Shown here: positions 1 to 8,697 of the stretch, piece after piece
Layout of the letters: each line of letters starts with the position of its first letter
Position numbering within the stretch: position 1 is the stretch's first letter
The notes under the pieces: model-generated
What the model saw: the letters and a program-made list of their open reading frames with translations, nothing else
What the model was told of the DNA's origin: nothing
Database searches by the model: none
Made by a program: the position numbers and the translations under genes
Source of the DNA: Bryobacterales bacterium
GTDB lineage: Bacteria; Acidobacteriota; Terriglobia; Bryobacterales; Bryobacteraceae
DNA length: 64,000 bases
Direction of reading: 5' to 3'
Assembly: GCA_020854055.1 (NCBI GenBank)
Contig: JADZGD010000036.1
Span: 62,001 to 126,000, forward strand

Positions 1-230
1 GGCACCCCCTTGCGCTTGAACTTGTGGCGGGCGTCCGTGCCTTTGCTGACCGATTTGATACGGAGTTCGGGCACGAACACTTCGTCACCGGGCAGCAACT
101 GGTTGGGGGACTTTCGCCGGGCCTTCAATTGGGCATTCTCCGGATGATTCCAGATCGTCTCCCAAAAGAAGCCGTTATCGGTAGCTATGCTCGGAATGCT
201 ATCACCCTGCGAAGCGATGATCTTGGGCAT
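1..230 (-). CDS. LysM-like small protein, 3' end outside window
   Basis: The minus strand reads ATG at 228-230 and stays open for 76 codons to the window edge. The product begins MPKIIASQGDSIPSIA and continues with a segment reading NQLLPGDEVFVPEL. That layout, a short N-terminal strand, a GDS turn and a later L-x-PG-x-x-V-x-VP, is typical of LysM-like folds. It starts one base after the vgrG stop, so it is almost certainly the next gene of the same type VI secretion operon. Known LysM-like proteins next to vgrG help load or anchor spike-linked cargo, or bind peptidoglycan. Which of these applies cannot be told from 76 residues. The C-terminal part is missing, so a fused effector domain cannot be excluded. 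Confidence 0.75.
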   Translation of the reverse strand, partial: MPKIIASQGDSIPSIATDNGFFWETIWNHPENAQLKARRKSPNQLLPGDEVFVPELRIKSVSKGTDARHKFKRKGV

Positions 231-231
231 G

Positions 232-2598
232 CTAGGCCTCCTCCCAGGCATCTTGGTCCAGATTCGGGAACGAAATCTCACAGTTGCCCGGATCGATATT
301 GGTGATCTTGCCAACGCCTTTTTCGTCGGTGGTTCCGCTGCTCACCGAGCCGTCGGGTAACTTCACTTCATAGGAAACACCGGGTAGTGGCTGGCCCGCA
401 TCATCAATGAACTCCACTTCAACCCAATGCGTCTTGTCCTTGTTTTTGTCATCGTTGGGGTTGTGGCTCGGCGCGCTGCTTGCGGCCGCCGCCCCGGCGG
501 CCACGCCCGCGGCAACTGCGGCGCCGGCTCCGGCCGCCGTACTGCCGTCCACGGCTCCGGTGCCTGGAATCGCCGGCGCCTTGACTCCGGTGGGAGCGAC
601 GATGCTGCCGGCCGTGCCCGATAGCGCCGCTCCGCCGGAGTTAATCAGCACCATCGCGCCCGAAATGGTAACGCCGGCGGCGTCAACGTTGATGAACCCC
701 GAACCGGCCTTCAACGAGATGCCGGCGCCGGCTTCGATCACCACCGTCGCTCCGGCTTTGATGTAGATGTTTATGCCGGCGTCAGCGGCGTAGTTCTGAC
801 TGTACTTGGCAGCTGCATTTCCAGTTACCTTGACCGATTCCGATCCGGTGATCTCCACCGCGCTCTTACCTTTGATCTTGGTGTTCAGATCACGGGCGAC
901 CTCGGTCACCAGGTCACGGCCGGTCTTGTAAGTCCAGTCCCGTTGAATCTCTTCGATCAGGTCCCGCTTTACGGTGAGGTGGGAGTCCTGGTCGATCTCT
1001 TCGCGGCGGTCCTTTTTGACCAGCAGTTCCATGTCCTTTTCGGCCTGGATTCCCAGCAGTTCGCTACCCTTCTTGTCTTCAAACATGATCTGGTTGAAGT
1101 TCTCGCTGGCTCCCTTAAGAGTGCTCTTTGTCTTCAACCCGCTCTTGGTGCTCTCGGCCGGCAGGGTCCATGGTGGCATGTTGGCGGCGTTATAGACGGA
1201 GCCCACCACCAATGGCCGGTCCGGATCGCCCTCGAGAAAATCCACGACTACTTCCTGGCCGATTCGTGGTGTGTGGATCATGCCCCACAGGTTCCCGGCC
1301 CACGGGGTAGCCACCCGGATCCAGCAGGAACTGCTCTCATTCCAGCTATCCAGCCGGTCCCAATGGAAGTGGACTTTGATCCTGCCATACTTGTCCGTCC
1401 AGATCTCCTCGCCGGCCTTACCCACCACGGTCGCCGTGTGGCAGCCGTGGACAATCGGACGCGGGGTGACATTCGGCGGGCGGAAATTTACGGTGGCCGG
1501 CAGGCAGGTGAATTCGTTCTGGTAGGAACTGGGATTCTCACCCGACTGGCTAAAAAAATCTCCTTCCGTGGCCTCGTGCGATACCGAGGTCAGCACGTAT
1601 GGCCCGTTGGCGTTGGGGTGCCGGTCGAGCGTGAATTTGAAGCCGGAAATCAGCCTTCCGATGTCGCTCTTTCCACGAATCAGAAACTGCGAACGTTCCA
1701 GACCCTCGGCGAGCGTTTTCGCTACCTGCTGCCCTTTTGACAACTCAAATGCACCGTCCTTGGTATAGCCGCCGGGATAGTCGTAGACCTCCAGGAACGG
1801 ATCGCTGATGGCGGTCATCGAGTGGGAAACGGCGCCCACCGAAACCGGGCTGCCCAGTATCTGTTCGCTCGCGTCGGTGCCCGTCTGCGGTTTTTGAAAC
1901 GCGTAGTCACGCAGATGAATCCGATAGGAGCTAATCGACTGGGTCTTTTCCCAGGCGCGAACCGTTTCGTCTTCCGGCGTAGCGCCTTCCACCTCATCGA
2001 ATACCAGCCTTGCATCGCCGGGAATATCCCGATGCGCCGACGAAGCGTCGGCGATCACCAGCTTGTGGGAGTTCTCAGCGTGTGTGAAGAAGTAGAAGAT
2101 TCCTTCTTCCTCCATCAGGCGTGATGCGAAATTGAAATCCGATTCCCGGTACTGGACGCAGTACTCACGGGGAGTGTAGGAGCCGGTGGTCCGGTAATCC
2201 ACATCCAGTCCCTGAAGAACAACCTTCAGGATGTCAAGAACGGACTGGTTCTGAAAGATCCGGCAGTCCTGGCGCAGCTTCAGCAATTCGAACGATGGAG
2301 ACACGTCCGCGTGATAGCGGGCGATCCGGAAACTCGACGGTAACTGGGTGAGCGAAACCACCACGCCGTTCAGCGTGAGCGCCGGGGCTTCGTTCTCGCC
2401 CATCAACCCGAAGGTTACTTTCTTGCCGATAAGATCCTGAAACGCAATCTTTGGATCCTCCGAGATCATTTCCAGGTGAAAGTGAAATGGCTCGGAAATC
2501 GCCTCGCGCCCGGTGAAGGAGGCAATCAGCAGCTTGTTCTCTCCGAGCGGTGTCTTCAAAAACAGCGATCGATTTTGACCGAGCAAGTTGCCAGCCAC
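232..2598 (-). CDS. vgrG: Type VI secretion spike protein VgrG (TssI)
   Basis: This 788-residue protein is the trimeric spike at the tip of the Hcp tube. The N-terminal half is the gp27-like domain, starting near SLFLKTPLGENKLL. The gp5-like OB fold follows around residues 390-480, with the VgrG signatures DKYGRIKVHFHWDR and GQEVVVDFLEGDPDRPLVVG. Residues of roughly 540-690 form a repetitive Val/Gly-rich beta-helix needle. An Ala/Gly-rich linker leads to a C-terminal domain of about 65 residues starting HWVEVEFIDDAGQPLPG. This looks like an Ig-like or carboxypeptidase-regulatory beta sandwich. Such a tail extension usually docks an effector or adaptor. The gene lies downstream of clpV and just before the LysM-like gene. 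No catalytic motif is visible in the extension. Confidence 0.95.
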   Translation of the reverse strand: MAGNLLGQNRSLFLKTPLGENKLLIASFTGREAISEPFHFHLEMISEDPKIAFQDLIGKKVTFGLMGENEAPALTLNGVVVSLTQLPSSFRIARYHADVSPSFELLKLRQDCRIFQNQSVLDILKVVLQGLDVDYRTTGSYTPREYCVQYRESDFNFASRLMEEEGIFYFFTHAENSHKLVIADASSAHRDIPGDARLVFDEVEGATPEDETVRAWEKTQSISSYRIHLRDYAFQKPQTGTDASEQILGSPVSVGAVSHSMTAISDPFLEVYDYPGGYTKDGAFELSKGQQVAKTLAEGLERSQFLIRGKSDIGRLISGFKFTLDRHPNANGPYVLTSVSHEATEGDFFSQSGENPSSYQNEFTCLPATVNFRPPNVTPRPIVHGCHTATVVGKAGEEIWTDKYGRIKVHFHWDRLDSWNESSSCWIRVATPWAGNLWGMIHTPRIGQEVVVDFLEGDPDRPLVVGSVYNAANMPPWTLPAESTKSGLKTKSTLKGASENFNQIMFEDKKGSELLGIQAEKDMELLVKKDRREEIDQDSHLTVKRDLIEEIQRDWTYKTGRDLVTEVARDLNTKIKGKSAVEITGSESVKVTGNAAAKYSQNYAADAGINIYIKAGATVVIEAGAGISLKAGSGFINVDAAGVTISGAMVLINSGGAALSGTAGSIVAPTGVKAPAIPGTGAVDGSTAAGAGAAVAAGVAAGAAAASSAPSHNPNDDKNKDKTHWVEVEFIDDAGQPLPGVSYEVKLPDGSVSSGTTDEKGVGKITNIDPGNCEISFPNLDQDAWEEA

Positions 2599-2667
2599 GG
2601 TGTTCTCCTGTCGTGAGCTTCAAGGGAACCGTTCCGGCCGATGGCCTCCCCGGTTCCCCTGTCCCGG

Positions 2668-5337
2668 TTAGTAGTACACAAATGAGCCATCCGCGCCGAG
2701 GCCGACGCGAATGGAGGTAAGTTTCTCGCCCGCGGCAATGCGGCTCAACAACTGGCGCGATATCTCGGGCAGCAGGGTATTGGTCAGGATGTTGTCCACG
2801 TTGCGGGCGCCGCTCTCCACCTCGGTGCAGCGGCGTGCCACTTCGTCAATGAGCGCGTCGTCGTAATCCAGGCTGATGCGGTGATTCTCCTGGATGCGCC
2901 GCTGAATCTTGCCGAGTTTCAACACAATGATGCGTTTTAACGCCTCATCACGAATCGGGAAGTAAGGGATGATCACCAGCCGTCCCAGAAACGCCGGTTT
3001 GAACACCTTGTTCAATTCCGGCTTGATAGCCGCGACAATGGCGTCCGGCATCGGCATGGTCTCCGGGTCGGCGCACAGCTTCATCATCGTGTCGGTGGCT
3101 GCGTTTGAGGTCAGCAGGATCACGGTGTTCTTGAAGTCGATCTCCCGGCCTTCGCCGTCCTCCATTTGCCCTTTATCGAACACCTGGAAGAACAGCTCAA
3201 GCACGTCCGGGTGCGCCTTCTCCACCTCATCCAACAGCACCACCGAATAGGGCCGCCGCCGCACGGCTTCCGTTAAGACCCCGCCCTCGCCGTAGCCGAC
3301 GTAACCCGGAGGCGAGCCCTTCAGCGTGGAGACCGTGTGCGCTTCCTGAAACTCCGACATGTTGATGGTGATGATATTGCGCTCACCGCCATAGAGCAGA
3401 TCGGCCAGGGCCAGCGCCGTTTCGGTCTTCCCAACACCGCTTGGCCCTACCAGCATGAAGACGCCCTTGGGTTTTTTCGGATCCTCCAGGCCGGCACGGG
3501 ATGTGCGGATGCGCTGGGCGATCCCCTCCAGCGCGTGGTCCTGCCCCATAATCCGCTGTCCCAGGTGTTTGTCGAGTTCGAGTACGGTTTGTATCTCGTC
3601 CTTCAGCATCTTACCGATGGGAATTCCCGTCCAACCGGAAATCACCTCACCGACAATCTGCGCGTCCACGCAGACTCGCATCAGTGGATTCTCGCCCTGC
3701 AGTTGGTCCAGTTCCGCGGTCAGCATTTCCAACTCCAGCCGCAGCGCCTCCGGATCAACGGCCGTTTGCGTAGCCGCGCCGCCAGCGGCTTCCGCCTGGC
3801 CGTTCGCGTGGGTGTCTTCCAGCGCCTGGCGAAGTTCGCGGATGTGCGCCACAATGCCGCTTTCGTGCTCGAACTGTTGTTTCAGCCCCGCCAGCCTGTT
3901 CTCGGTCGCACTTTTGCTCCGGGCAATGGCGGCAAGCCGCTCGGCATGGTCCGCGCCGGCGGCCTGTTCGCGGCCGAGCACGCGCTCCTGAACATTCAGA
4001 TCATCCAACATGCGCACGGCCTCTTCAATTGCCGGTGGCGTGGAATTCTGTCCCAGGGCCAGGCGCGCGCAGGCGGTGTCAAGCACGCTAACCGCCTTGT
4101 CCGGGAGTTGCCGGCCGGCGATGTAGCGGTGGCTGAACTTCACCGCGGCCGCCAGCCCGTCATCGAGGATGCGCACCTTGTGGTGCTTTTCGAGCGCCGG
4201 CACCACGCCGCGCAGCATCACCATACACTTGGACTCCTCCGGCTCCTCCACCTTCACCACCTGGAAGCGCCGCGCCAACGCGGGGTCCTTTTCAAAGTAT
4301 TTTTTATATTCCGACCACGTGGTGGCGGCGATAGTCCGCAATTCACCGCGCGCCAGGGCCGGCTTGAGCAGATTGGCGGCATCGTTCTGTCCCGCCTGGC
4401 CGCCGGCGCCGATCATGGTGTGGGCCTCATCGATGAACAGGATAATCGGCGTGGGTGACGCCTTTACCTCTTCGATCAGGCCCTTCAGCCGGTTCTCGAA
4501 CTCGCCCTTGATACCTGCGCCGGCCTGCAGCAGCGCCAGGTCGAGAGTGCGGATGGTGACGTTGCGCAGAGGCGGCGGAACGTCGCCGTCCTTCACGCGC
4601 AGCGCGAAGCCCTCCACCACGGCCGTTTTGCCCACCCCTGCCTCGCCGGTTAGAATCGGGTTGTTCTGCCGCCGCCGGGTGAGAATGTCCACAATCTGGC
4701 GGATCTCGAAATCCCGGCCCAGCACCGGGTCGAGCTTGCCTTGCTTGGCATTTTCGGTCAAATTGATGGTGAACTGGTCCAGGTTGGGTGTCTTTCCGCC
4801 CGCCGCCGCGCCTCGGGAGGGAACACCGGCGAGGCTGGTTTCGGCCTGTGCCGTGGCCGCCTCTTCATCGGAGTGGGATACGATGGCGACGAACTCTTTC
4901 CGCAGCGCCTCCGGCTCAATCTTCTGGAGTTCGCGGCTGATGTCGCGCACAATGCGCGACAACTCCTCGTTGGTCAACAGAGCCAGGATCGTGAAGCCGG
5001 TTCGAATTTGTCCGGCGTTGTAATCCACCGAGCCGATGGTCCAGGCTTCGGTAAGCATCTTGACAATCGACTCGCTCAGCGCCGGCGTGCGCGCGTTGCC
5101 CGACCGTAACTTGTCCAGGCTGGCGCTCAATTCGCGGGAAAGCCGCGAAGTATCCACACCAAACTGCCGGAAGATCCGGGCCGAGTCGTTCGACGAGGAA
5201 TCGAGCAGTTTCATCAGATAGTGCTCGATCTCGATGTTGTAGTGCGTACGCGCCAGGCAGAATCCGGCCGAAGCCTCAAAAGCCGACCGGGTCGCGTCGT
5301 TCAGTTTCCCAATTAAAGATTTCAGGTTTACGCTCAT
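2668..5337 (-). CDS. clpV: Type VI secretion ATPase ClpV (TssH)
   Basis: This 889-residue AAA+ unfoldase disassembles contracted TssB/TssC sheaths in the cytoplasm so the subunits can be reused. An N-terminal Clp-type domain covers about residues 1-150. The first ATPase module has Walker A GEAGVGKT and Walker B ILFIDEAHT. A coiled-coil middle domain follows. The second module has Walker A GPSGVGKT and Walker B VVLLDEVEKA. Length and domain order match ClpV rather than ClpB, and the position inside a tss operon settles the choice. It is 69 bases upstream of vgrG and 15 bases downstream of tssG. Both nucleotide-binding sites look intact. Confidence 0.96.
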   Translation of the reverse strand: MSVNLKSLIGKLNDATRSAFEASAGFCLARTHYNIEIEHYLMKLLDSSSNDSARIFRQFGVDTSRLSRELSASLDKLRSGNARTPALSESIVKMLTEAWTIGSVDYNAGQIRTGFTILALLTNEELSRIVRDISRELQKIEPEALRKEFVAIVSHSDEEAATAQAETSLAGVPSRGAAAGGKTPNLDQFTINLTENAKQGKLDPVLGRDFEIRQIVDILTRRRQNNPILTGEAGVGKTAVVEGFALRVKDGDVPPPLRNVTIRTLDLALLQAGAGIKGEFENRLKGLIEEVKASPTPIILFIDEAHTMIGAGGQAGQNDAANLLKPALARGELRTIAATTWSEYKKYFEKDPALARRFQVVKVEEPEESKCMVMLRGVVPALEKHHKVRILDDGLAAAVKFSHRYIAGRQLPDKAVSVLDTACARLALGQNSTPPAIEEAVRMLDDLNVQERVLGREQAAGADHAERLAAIARSKSATENRLAGLKQQFEHESGIVAHIRELRQALEDTHANGQAEAAGGAATQTAVDPEALRLELEMLTAELDQLQGENPLMRVCVDAQIVGEVISGWTGIPIGKMLKDEIQTVLELDKHLGQRIMGQDHALEGIAQRIRTSRAGLEDPKKPKGVFMLVGPSGVGKTETALALADLLYGGERNIITINMSEFQEAHTVSTLKGSPPGYVGYGEGGVLTEAVRRRPYSVVLLDEVEKAHPDVLELFFQVFDKGQMEDGEGREIDFKNTVILLTSNAATDTMMKLCADPETMPMPDAIVAAIKPELNKVFKPAFLGRLVIIPYFPIRDEALKRIIVLKLGKIQRRIQENHRISLDYDDALIDEVARRCTEVESGARNVDNILTNTLLPEISRQLLSRIAAGEKLTSIRVGLGADGSFVYY

Positions 5338-5352
5338 GGTTTGACCTGTCCG

Positions 5353-6396
5353 TCACATTCGTAAAATTGTATCTCCCGGATCGTGGCGCATGGGCGCCGA
5401 TTTGAGCCAGCTTACCCAGCCTAATTGCGGCCCCGCCTCGCCGGTCCCGCCCAATTCACAAGCCGGGACCTCCGCTCTCTTCAATACCAGCTTCACCTCT
5501 AAATCGAATTCGCCGCGCGTGAAGAACCGGATCAGCGATCCCAGTGGTTTGTAAGCCGTGCCGTTGGGTAGAAAATCCACATATTTCGCGGCCGGCAACG
5601 GTCCCAGCACCACCCGCACGCCCGATTGCTGGTCCCAGATTTCATCGCCCACCACGGCGCCGGCGCCCAACTGCTGGGAATAGTCGTCTCCCGCACCGAC
5701 AAAACACTGTGTCTCCGTATCCAGGGGGTGCCAGGAGCCGACAAACTGCTCTACCTGAACCGGCACGTCGAAGTAGTCCTCGAGCAGTTGCCGCAACCCG
5801 GTCTCGGAGCGTGGAGTCAGCGACAGCAGCCCGGCGTAAAACCGCAGCGAATCATCCCGCACCGCCTGGCGGTCTTCCAATCCCGCTGTACCCAGCCCGA
5901 TCAGATCGGTCAGGTGCTGCGAGACCCGGTCTCGCTCCCCTCGCTCGTAAACGATCTGGAAGCGGTACTTCTCCCAGGCCTGGTAAAACAACGACACCGC
6001 CCGGTGGTTGAAGATGTCCAGGAAGTCCTTGAGCGTGTGGTCCTTGGCTCTAAGACGCTCGTTAATCAGGTCGGAGTAGACCAGCGGCAGCACGCCCGAA
6101 GGTCCAAATAGCCCCATGAAATTCACGGTCAGATGGGCGGCGCGCGGGTCCTTCAGGCTCAGCGACTGAATCTGGCTGGCCGGAAATCCCACCGCCCAGT
6201 AGGCGTGCAGACGGACCACTTCACGTCCCGGATGCGCGAAGCGGCCGATGGAGTTCCGCTCGGGCCAGATTCGCTCCAGCAGCCGCACGGCCTGGAAAAA
6301 CTCGAAACTGAAAGGCGCGGTACGCAGCAACTCCTCCACCTGGAACCAGCGCTCGCCGGCTACAGGAGGATTCGCTGGCCCGCTCGCGGTGGCCAT
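5353..6396 (-). CDS. tssG: Type VI baseplate subunit TssG
   Basis: This 347-residue protein matches the TssG (ImpH/VasB) family: an N-terminal FSFEFFQAVRLLERIWPE segment, and FMGLFGPSGVLPLVYSDLI around residues 95-115. TssG forms the baseplate wedge with TssE, TssF and TssK. The start is supported by a strong ribosome site, AAAGGAGGT, nine bases before the ATG. That site lies within the end of tssF, so the two genes overlap by 37 bases and are probably translated together. Nothing looks truncated. Confidence 0.93.
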   Translation of the reverse strand: MATASGPANPPVAGERWFQVEELLRTAPFSFEFFQAVRLLERIWPERNSIGRFAHPGREVVRLHAYWAVGFPASQIQSLSLKDPRAAHLTVNFMGLFGPSGVLPLVYSDLINERLRAKDHTLKDFLDIFNHRAVSLFYQAWEKYRFQIVYERGERDRVSQHLTDLIGLGTAGLEDRQAVRDDSLRFYAGLLSLTPRSETGLRQLLEDYFDVPVQVEQFVGSWHPLDTETQCFVGAGDDYSQQLGAGAVVGDEIWDQQSGVRVVLGPLPAAKYVDFLPNGTAYKPLGSLIRFFTRGEFDLEVKLVLKRAEVPACELGGTGEAGPQLGWVSWLKSAPMRHDPGDTILRM

Positions 6397-8201
6397 TGCT
6401 TCATTACCTCCTTTCGCTGGCGAGTTCGCGCCGTAAGTTTCGAAAAGCTGTTGAGCGAGACGTAGAGGCCGAAAAAGTGCTCCAGCACGGAGGCAAACAG
6501 GTAAACGCCGCCGCCCACGAACTGCTCTTCGTCGAACTCGATGTCGATGTGCGTTCCCCGCGCGAAGCTGATACCGTTTTCCGAAATCACACGCGAGAAA
6601 TGGGCCTTGCTGGAGAGCGTCGCGATGCCCTGGATCTGCTTTTCGGCGTAGGTGGATTCGGTGGCATTGTAAAGCCGCAGGATCTCCTGCAGGGCATCTT
6701 TCCCCTCGTTGACCAGCGAGAGGTAATTGAGCGACAAGTGGGAGATGAGCCGCCAGAAAGCGCCCCTTCCGGTGGCCGGCCGCAGCGGCGTGGTCGGTTT
6801 GTGCAGCGCGATGATGCTGCGGACAAACGCGCCCTCCTCCAGCTCAAAGTCACCGCTTTCGTTGCCGAACGGCAGCCGTGCGGGCAGGTCGCGGTTGGAG
6901 CAGGTGACACGCAGCGTCAACGTATCCAGTTCCGGTTGCACCGGCCTGCCGGAGAGATCGACCAGGGAGATGTACATCTCGGTCCCCTCATCGTTCGCCT
7001 TTCCCGAGGGCCGCCGTTTCACGCTCCAATAGGCCGATTTTTTCTCTCTCACCAGCGAGTGCCGGAAAGAATAGAAAGGCTCAAAGTGCAGCAATTCCCT
7101 GGAGCCCGGCGCGATGCTGAACACCTCGTCGATGGAAAAGACCTCGTGCGCGTTGGGCCGGCGCACGTCCGGCACCACCTGGTATTCAAATCGCTTCTGG
7201 TCGAGCAGAATAGGTTCCGCCGTCAGCCCGAACAGATTCACAATGGGTGTGCAGCCCAGCCGGAATGTCGATGCCGTCACCCCCATTTCCAGGTTTTGTT
7301 TCCGGTCCGTGCGCTCAAACGGCGAGATCAGAAAGACAATTTCGGCGCGCTCTTTGAACCCGGTACTCCAGACGCGATCCAGGCCGCGTATATCAATAAA
7401 GAAAAACTTTTCCGGGAAGTTGAAATACTCCTGCAGCAGCGCGTAGCCCCGGAAGGACCGGCGGTCGAGCGCCAGCATCCCTTCCCGTTCCCCAAAGCCC
7501 ACCGGCGTCAGCGAATCAGCCCGCAGCTCCACCGGTTTGACACGGGAATTCGGGCTCGGATCGCGAATCCAGATCGACGCCAGGTTGGCGCAAAGCAGTT
7601 CGTAAACGATGTTGATCAGGTTGCTCTCGCCATTCAGGTAGAAGCGCGCCGTCTTCATCTGAAGCTGATCGAACTTCACGTCGGGATGGCACTTCAGTTC
7701 CACCCGGAATGCGCCCACCGCGTCGGCTGCCTTGATGGCCGGTTGCAGCCGGTCGGGCGTCTTCCATTCGCCGGCAACCACTTCCAGTGGCCACAGCGTG
7801 GTGTCGTAACAGGTGCGAAACCGGCAGGGAACACCCGCCACCGGCCGTGAGAGCAGCTTCGCATCTCGTGGAACCAGCGTACCGGCCGGGTTCTTGGTCT
7901 GTGCCGGATCCAGCCGGAACTCGGCGATCGACATCGAAGGAATCGGCCGGACATAGTGCGGATAGACGATATTCAACAACGATTCGGTGATCTCCGGGAA
8001 CTCGTCGTCGATCTTCAGGTGAACGCGCGCCGCGAGAAAGGCGAAGGCTTCCAGTATCCTCTCGACGTGCGGATCGTCACACTTGTCCGGCTCCAGCACC
8101 AGCCGCGAGGCGATCTTGGGGTACTTTTCTGCAAATTCCACGCCCATCTGGCGCAGAAAGGTCAGCTCCCGTTCGTAGTAGAGGAGGAGTTCATCGCGCA
8201 C
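6360..8201 (-). CDS. tssF: Type VI baseplate subunit TssF
   Basis: The 613-residue product has the classic TssF (ImpG/VasA) opening, LLLYYERELTFLRQMG followed by FAEKYPKIASRL. It also has FPEITESLLNIVYPHY near residue 85. It is the large wedge subunit of the baseplate that recruits the spike and docks on the membrane complex. Size agrees with the family at about 580-630 residues. It overlaps tssE by 11 bases upstream and tssG by 37 bases downstream, which suggests coupled translation of the E-F-G wedge. No damage is visible. Confidence 0.95.
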   Translation of the reverse strand: MRDELLLYYERELTFLRQMGVEFAEKYPKIASRLVLEPDKCDDPHVERILEAFAFLAARVHLKIDDEFPEITESLLNIVYPHYVRPIPSMSIAEFRLDPAQTKNPAGTLVPRDAKLLSRPVAGVPCRFRTCYDTTLWPLEVVAGEWKTPDRLQPAIKAADAVGAFRVELKCHPDVKFDQLQMKTARFYLNGESNLINIVYELLCANLASIWIRDPSPNSRVKPVELRADSLTPVGFGEREGMLALDRRSFRGYALLQEYFNFPEKFFFIDIRGLDRVWSTGFKERAEIVFLISPFERTDRKQNLEMGVTASTFRLGCTPIVNLFGLTAEPILLDQKRFEYQVVPDVRRPNAHEVFSIDEVFSIAPGSRELLHFEPFYSFRHSLVREKKSAYWSVKRRPSGKANDEGTEMYISLVDLSGRPVQPELDTLTLRVTCSNRDLPARLPFGNESGDFELEEGAFVRSIIALHKPTTPLRPATGRGAFWRLISHLSLNYLSLVNEGKDALQEILRLYNATESTYAEKQIQGIATLSSKAHFSRVISENGISFARGTHIDIEFDEEQFVGGGVYLFASVLEHFFGLYVSLNSFSKLTARTRQRKEVMKQWPPRAGQRILL

Positions 8202-8694
8202 CGCGGTCTCCCTGAACCTGGTATTCCCCGCTGGTCAGGGAAAGTACGGTGTCAAATGAGATCAACTCCGGCGCCGGATCCATTTTGAGCAGGCCCTCTA
8301 CCTGGAAGCGAACCTGCTTGAGCAGCGCTGCGTTGGTGTTTTCCAGCGCGGTCACGCGCACCGCATCCAGCCGCGGTTCGAAAATCTCGATGATCTTCTC
8401 GATTGCCCGTAGTAGCCGGTTGCGGTCCCGGGGCGAATCCACACTGATCGAGGTAACATCCGGCAGCCCGAAGTTGAACAAGGAGCGGTACAACTCCGGA
8501 TAGGACTCATCCACTGCTTCCGGGGTGCGCCGCGTGTTCAACAGCCATTCCAAATCGCGACGCAGCGATGCCTTGAGGTTACGCACCGATTGCGCCCGGG
8601 TCATCGAGGGATCCGCCGGCGCCTGCGGCTCCCTGTCGATCAGCCGGTCGAGGACGGTCTGCGTTACTGTGAATTCTAGCTCCGTCCGGGCCAT
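8191..8694 (-). CDS. tssE: Type VI baseplate subunit TssE (gp25-like)
   Basis: This 167-residue protein belongs to the GPW/gp25 family. The segment SVRNLKASLRRDLEWLLNTRR carries the conserved Arg-Asp-Leu-Glu-x-Leu-Leu-Asn element near residue 50. It is followed by SLFNFGLPDVTSIS and a gp25-type C-terminus with FEPRLDAVRV. TssE nucleates the baseplate wedge and starts sheath polymerisation. Only three bases separate it from the tssA stop, and its own end overlaps tssF. Length fits the family. Confidence 0.93.
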   Translation of the reverse strand: MARTELEFTVTQTVLDRLIDREPQAPADPSMTRAQSVRNLKASLRRDLEWLLNTRRTPEAVDESYPELYRSLFNFGLPDVTSISVDSPRDRNRLLRAIEKIIEIFEPRLDAVRVTALENTNAALLKQVRFQVEGLLKMDPAPELISFDTVLSLTSGEYQVQGDRGAR

Positions 8695-8697
8695 ATC

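Noticed and set aside
3337..4458. 373-codon plus-strand open frame over clpV.
   Set aside because: It is antisense to clpV, whose Walker motifs are intact.
6396..7850. 484-codon plus-strand open frame over tssF.
   Set aside because: It is antisense to an unmistakable TssF and has no start context.
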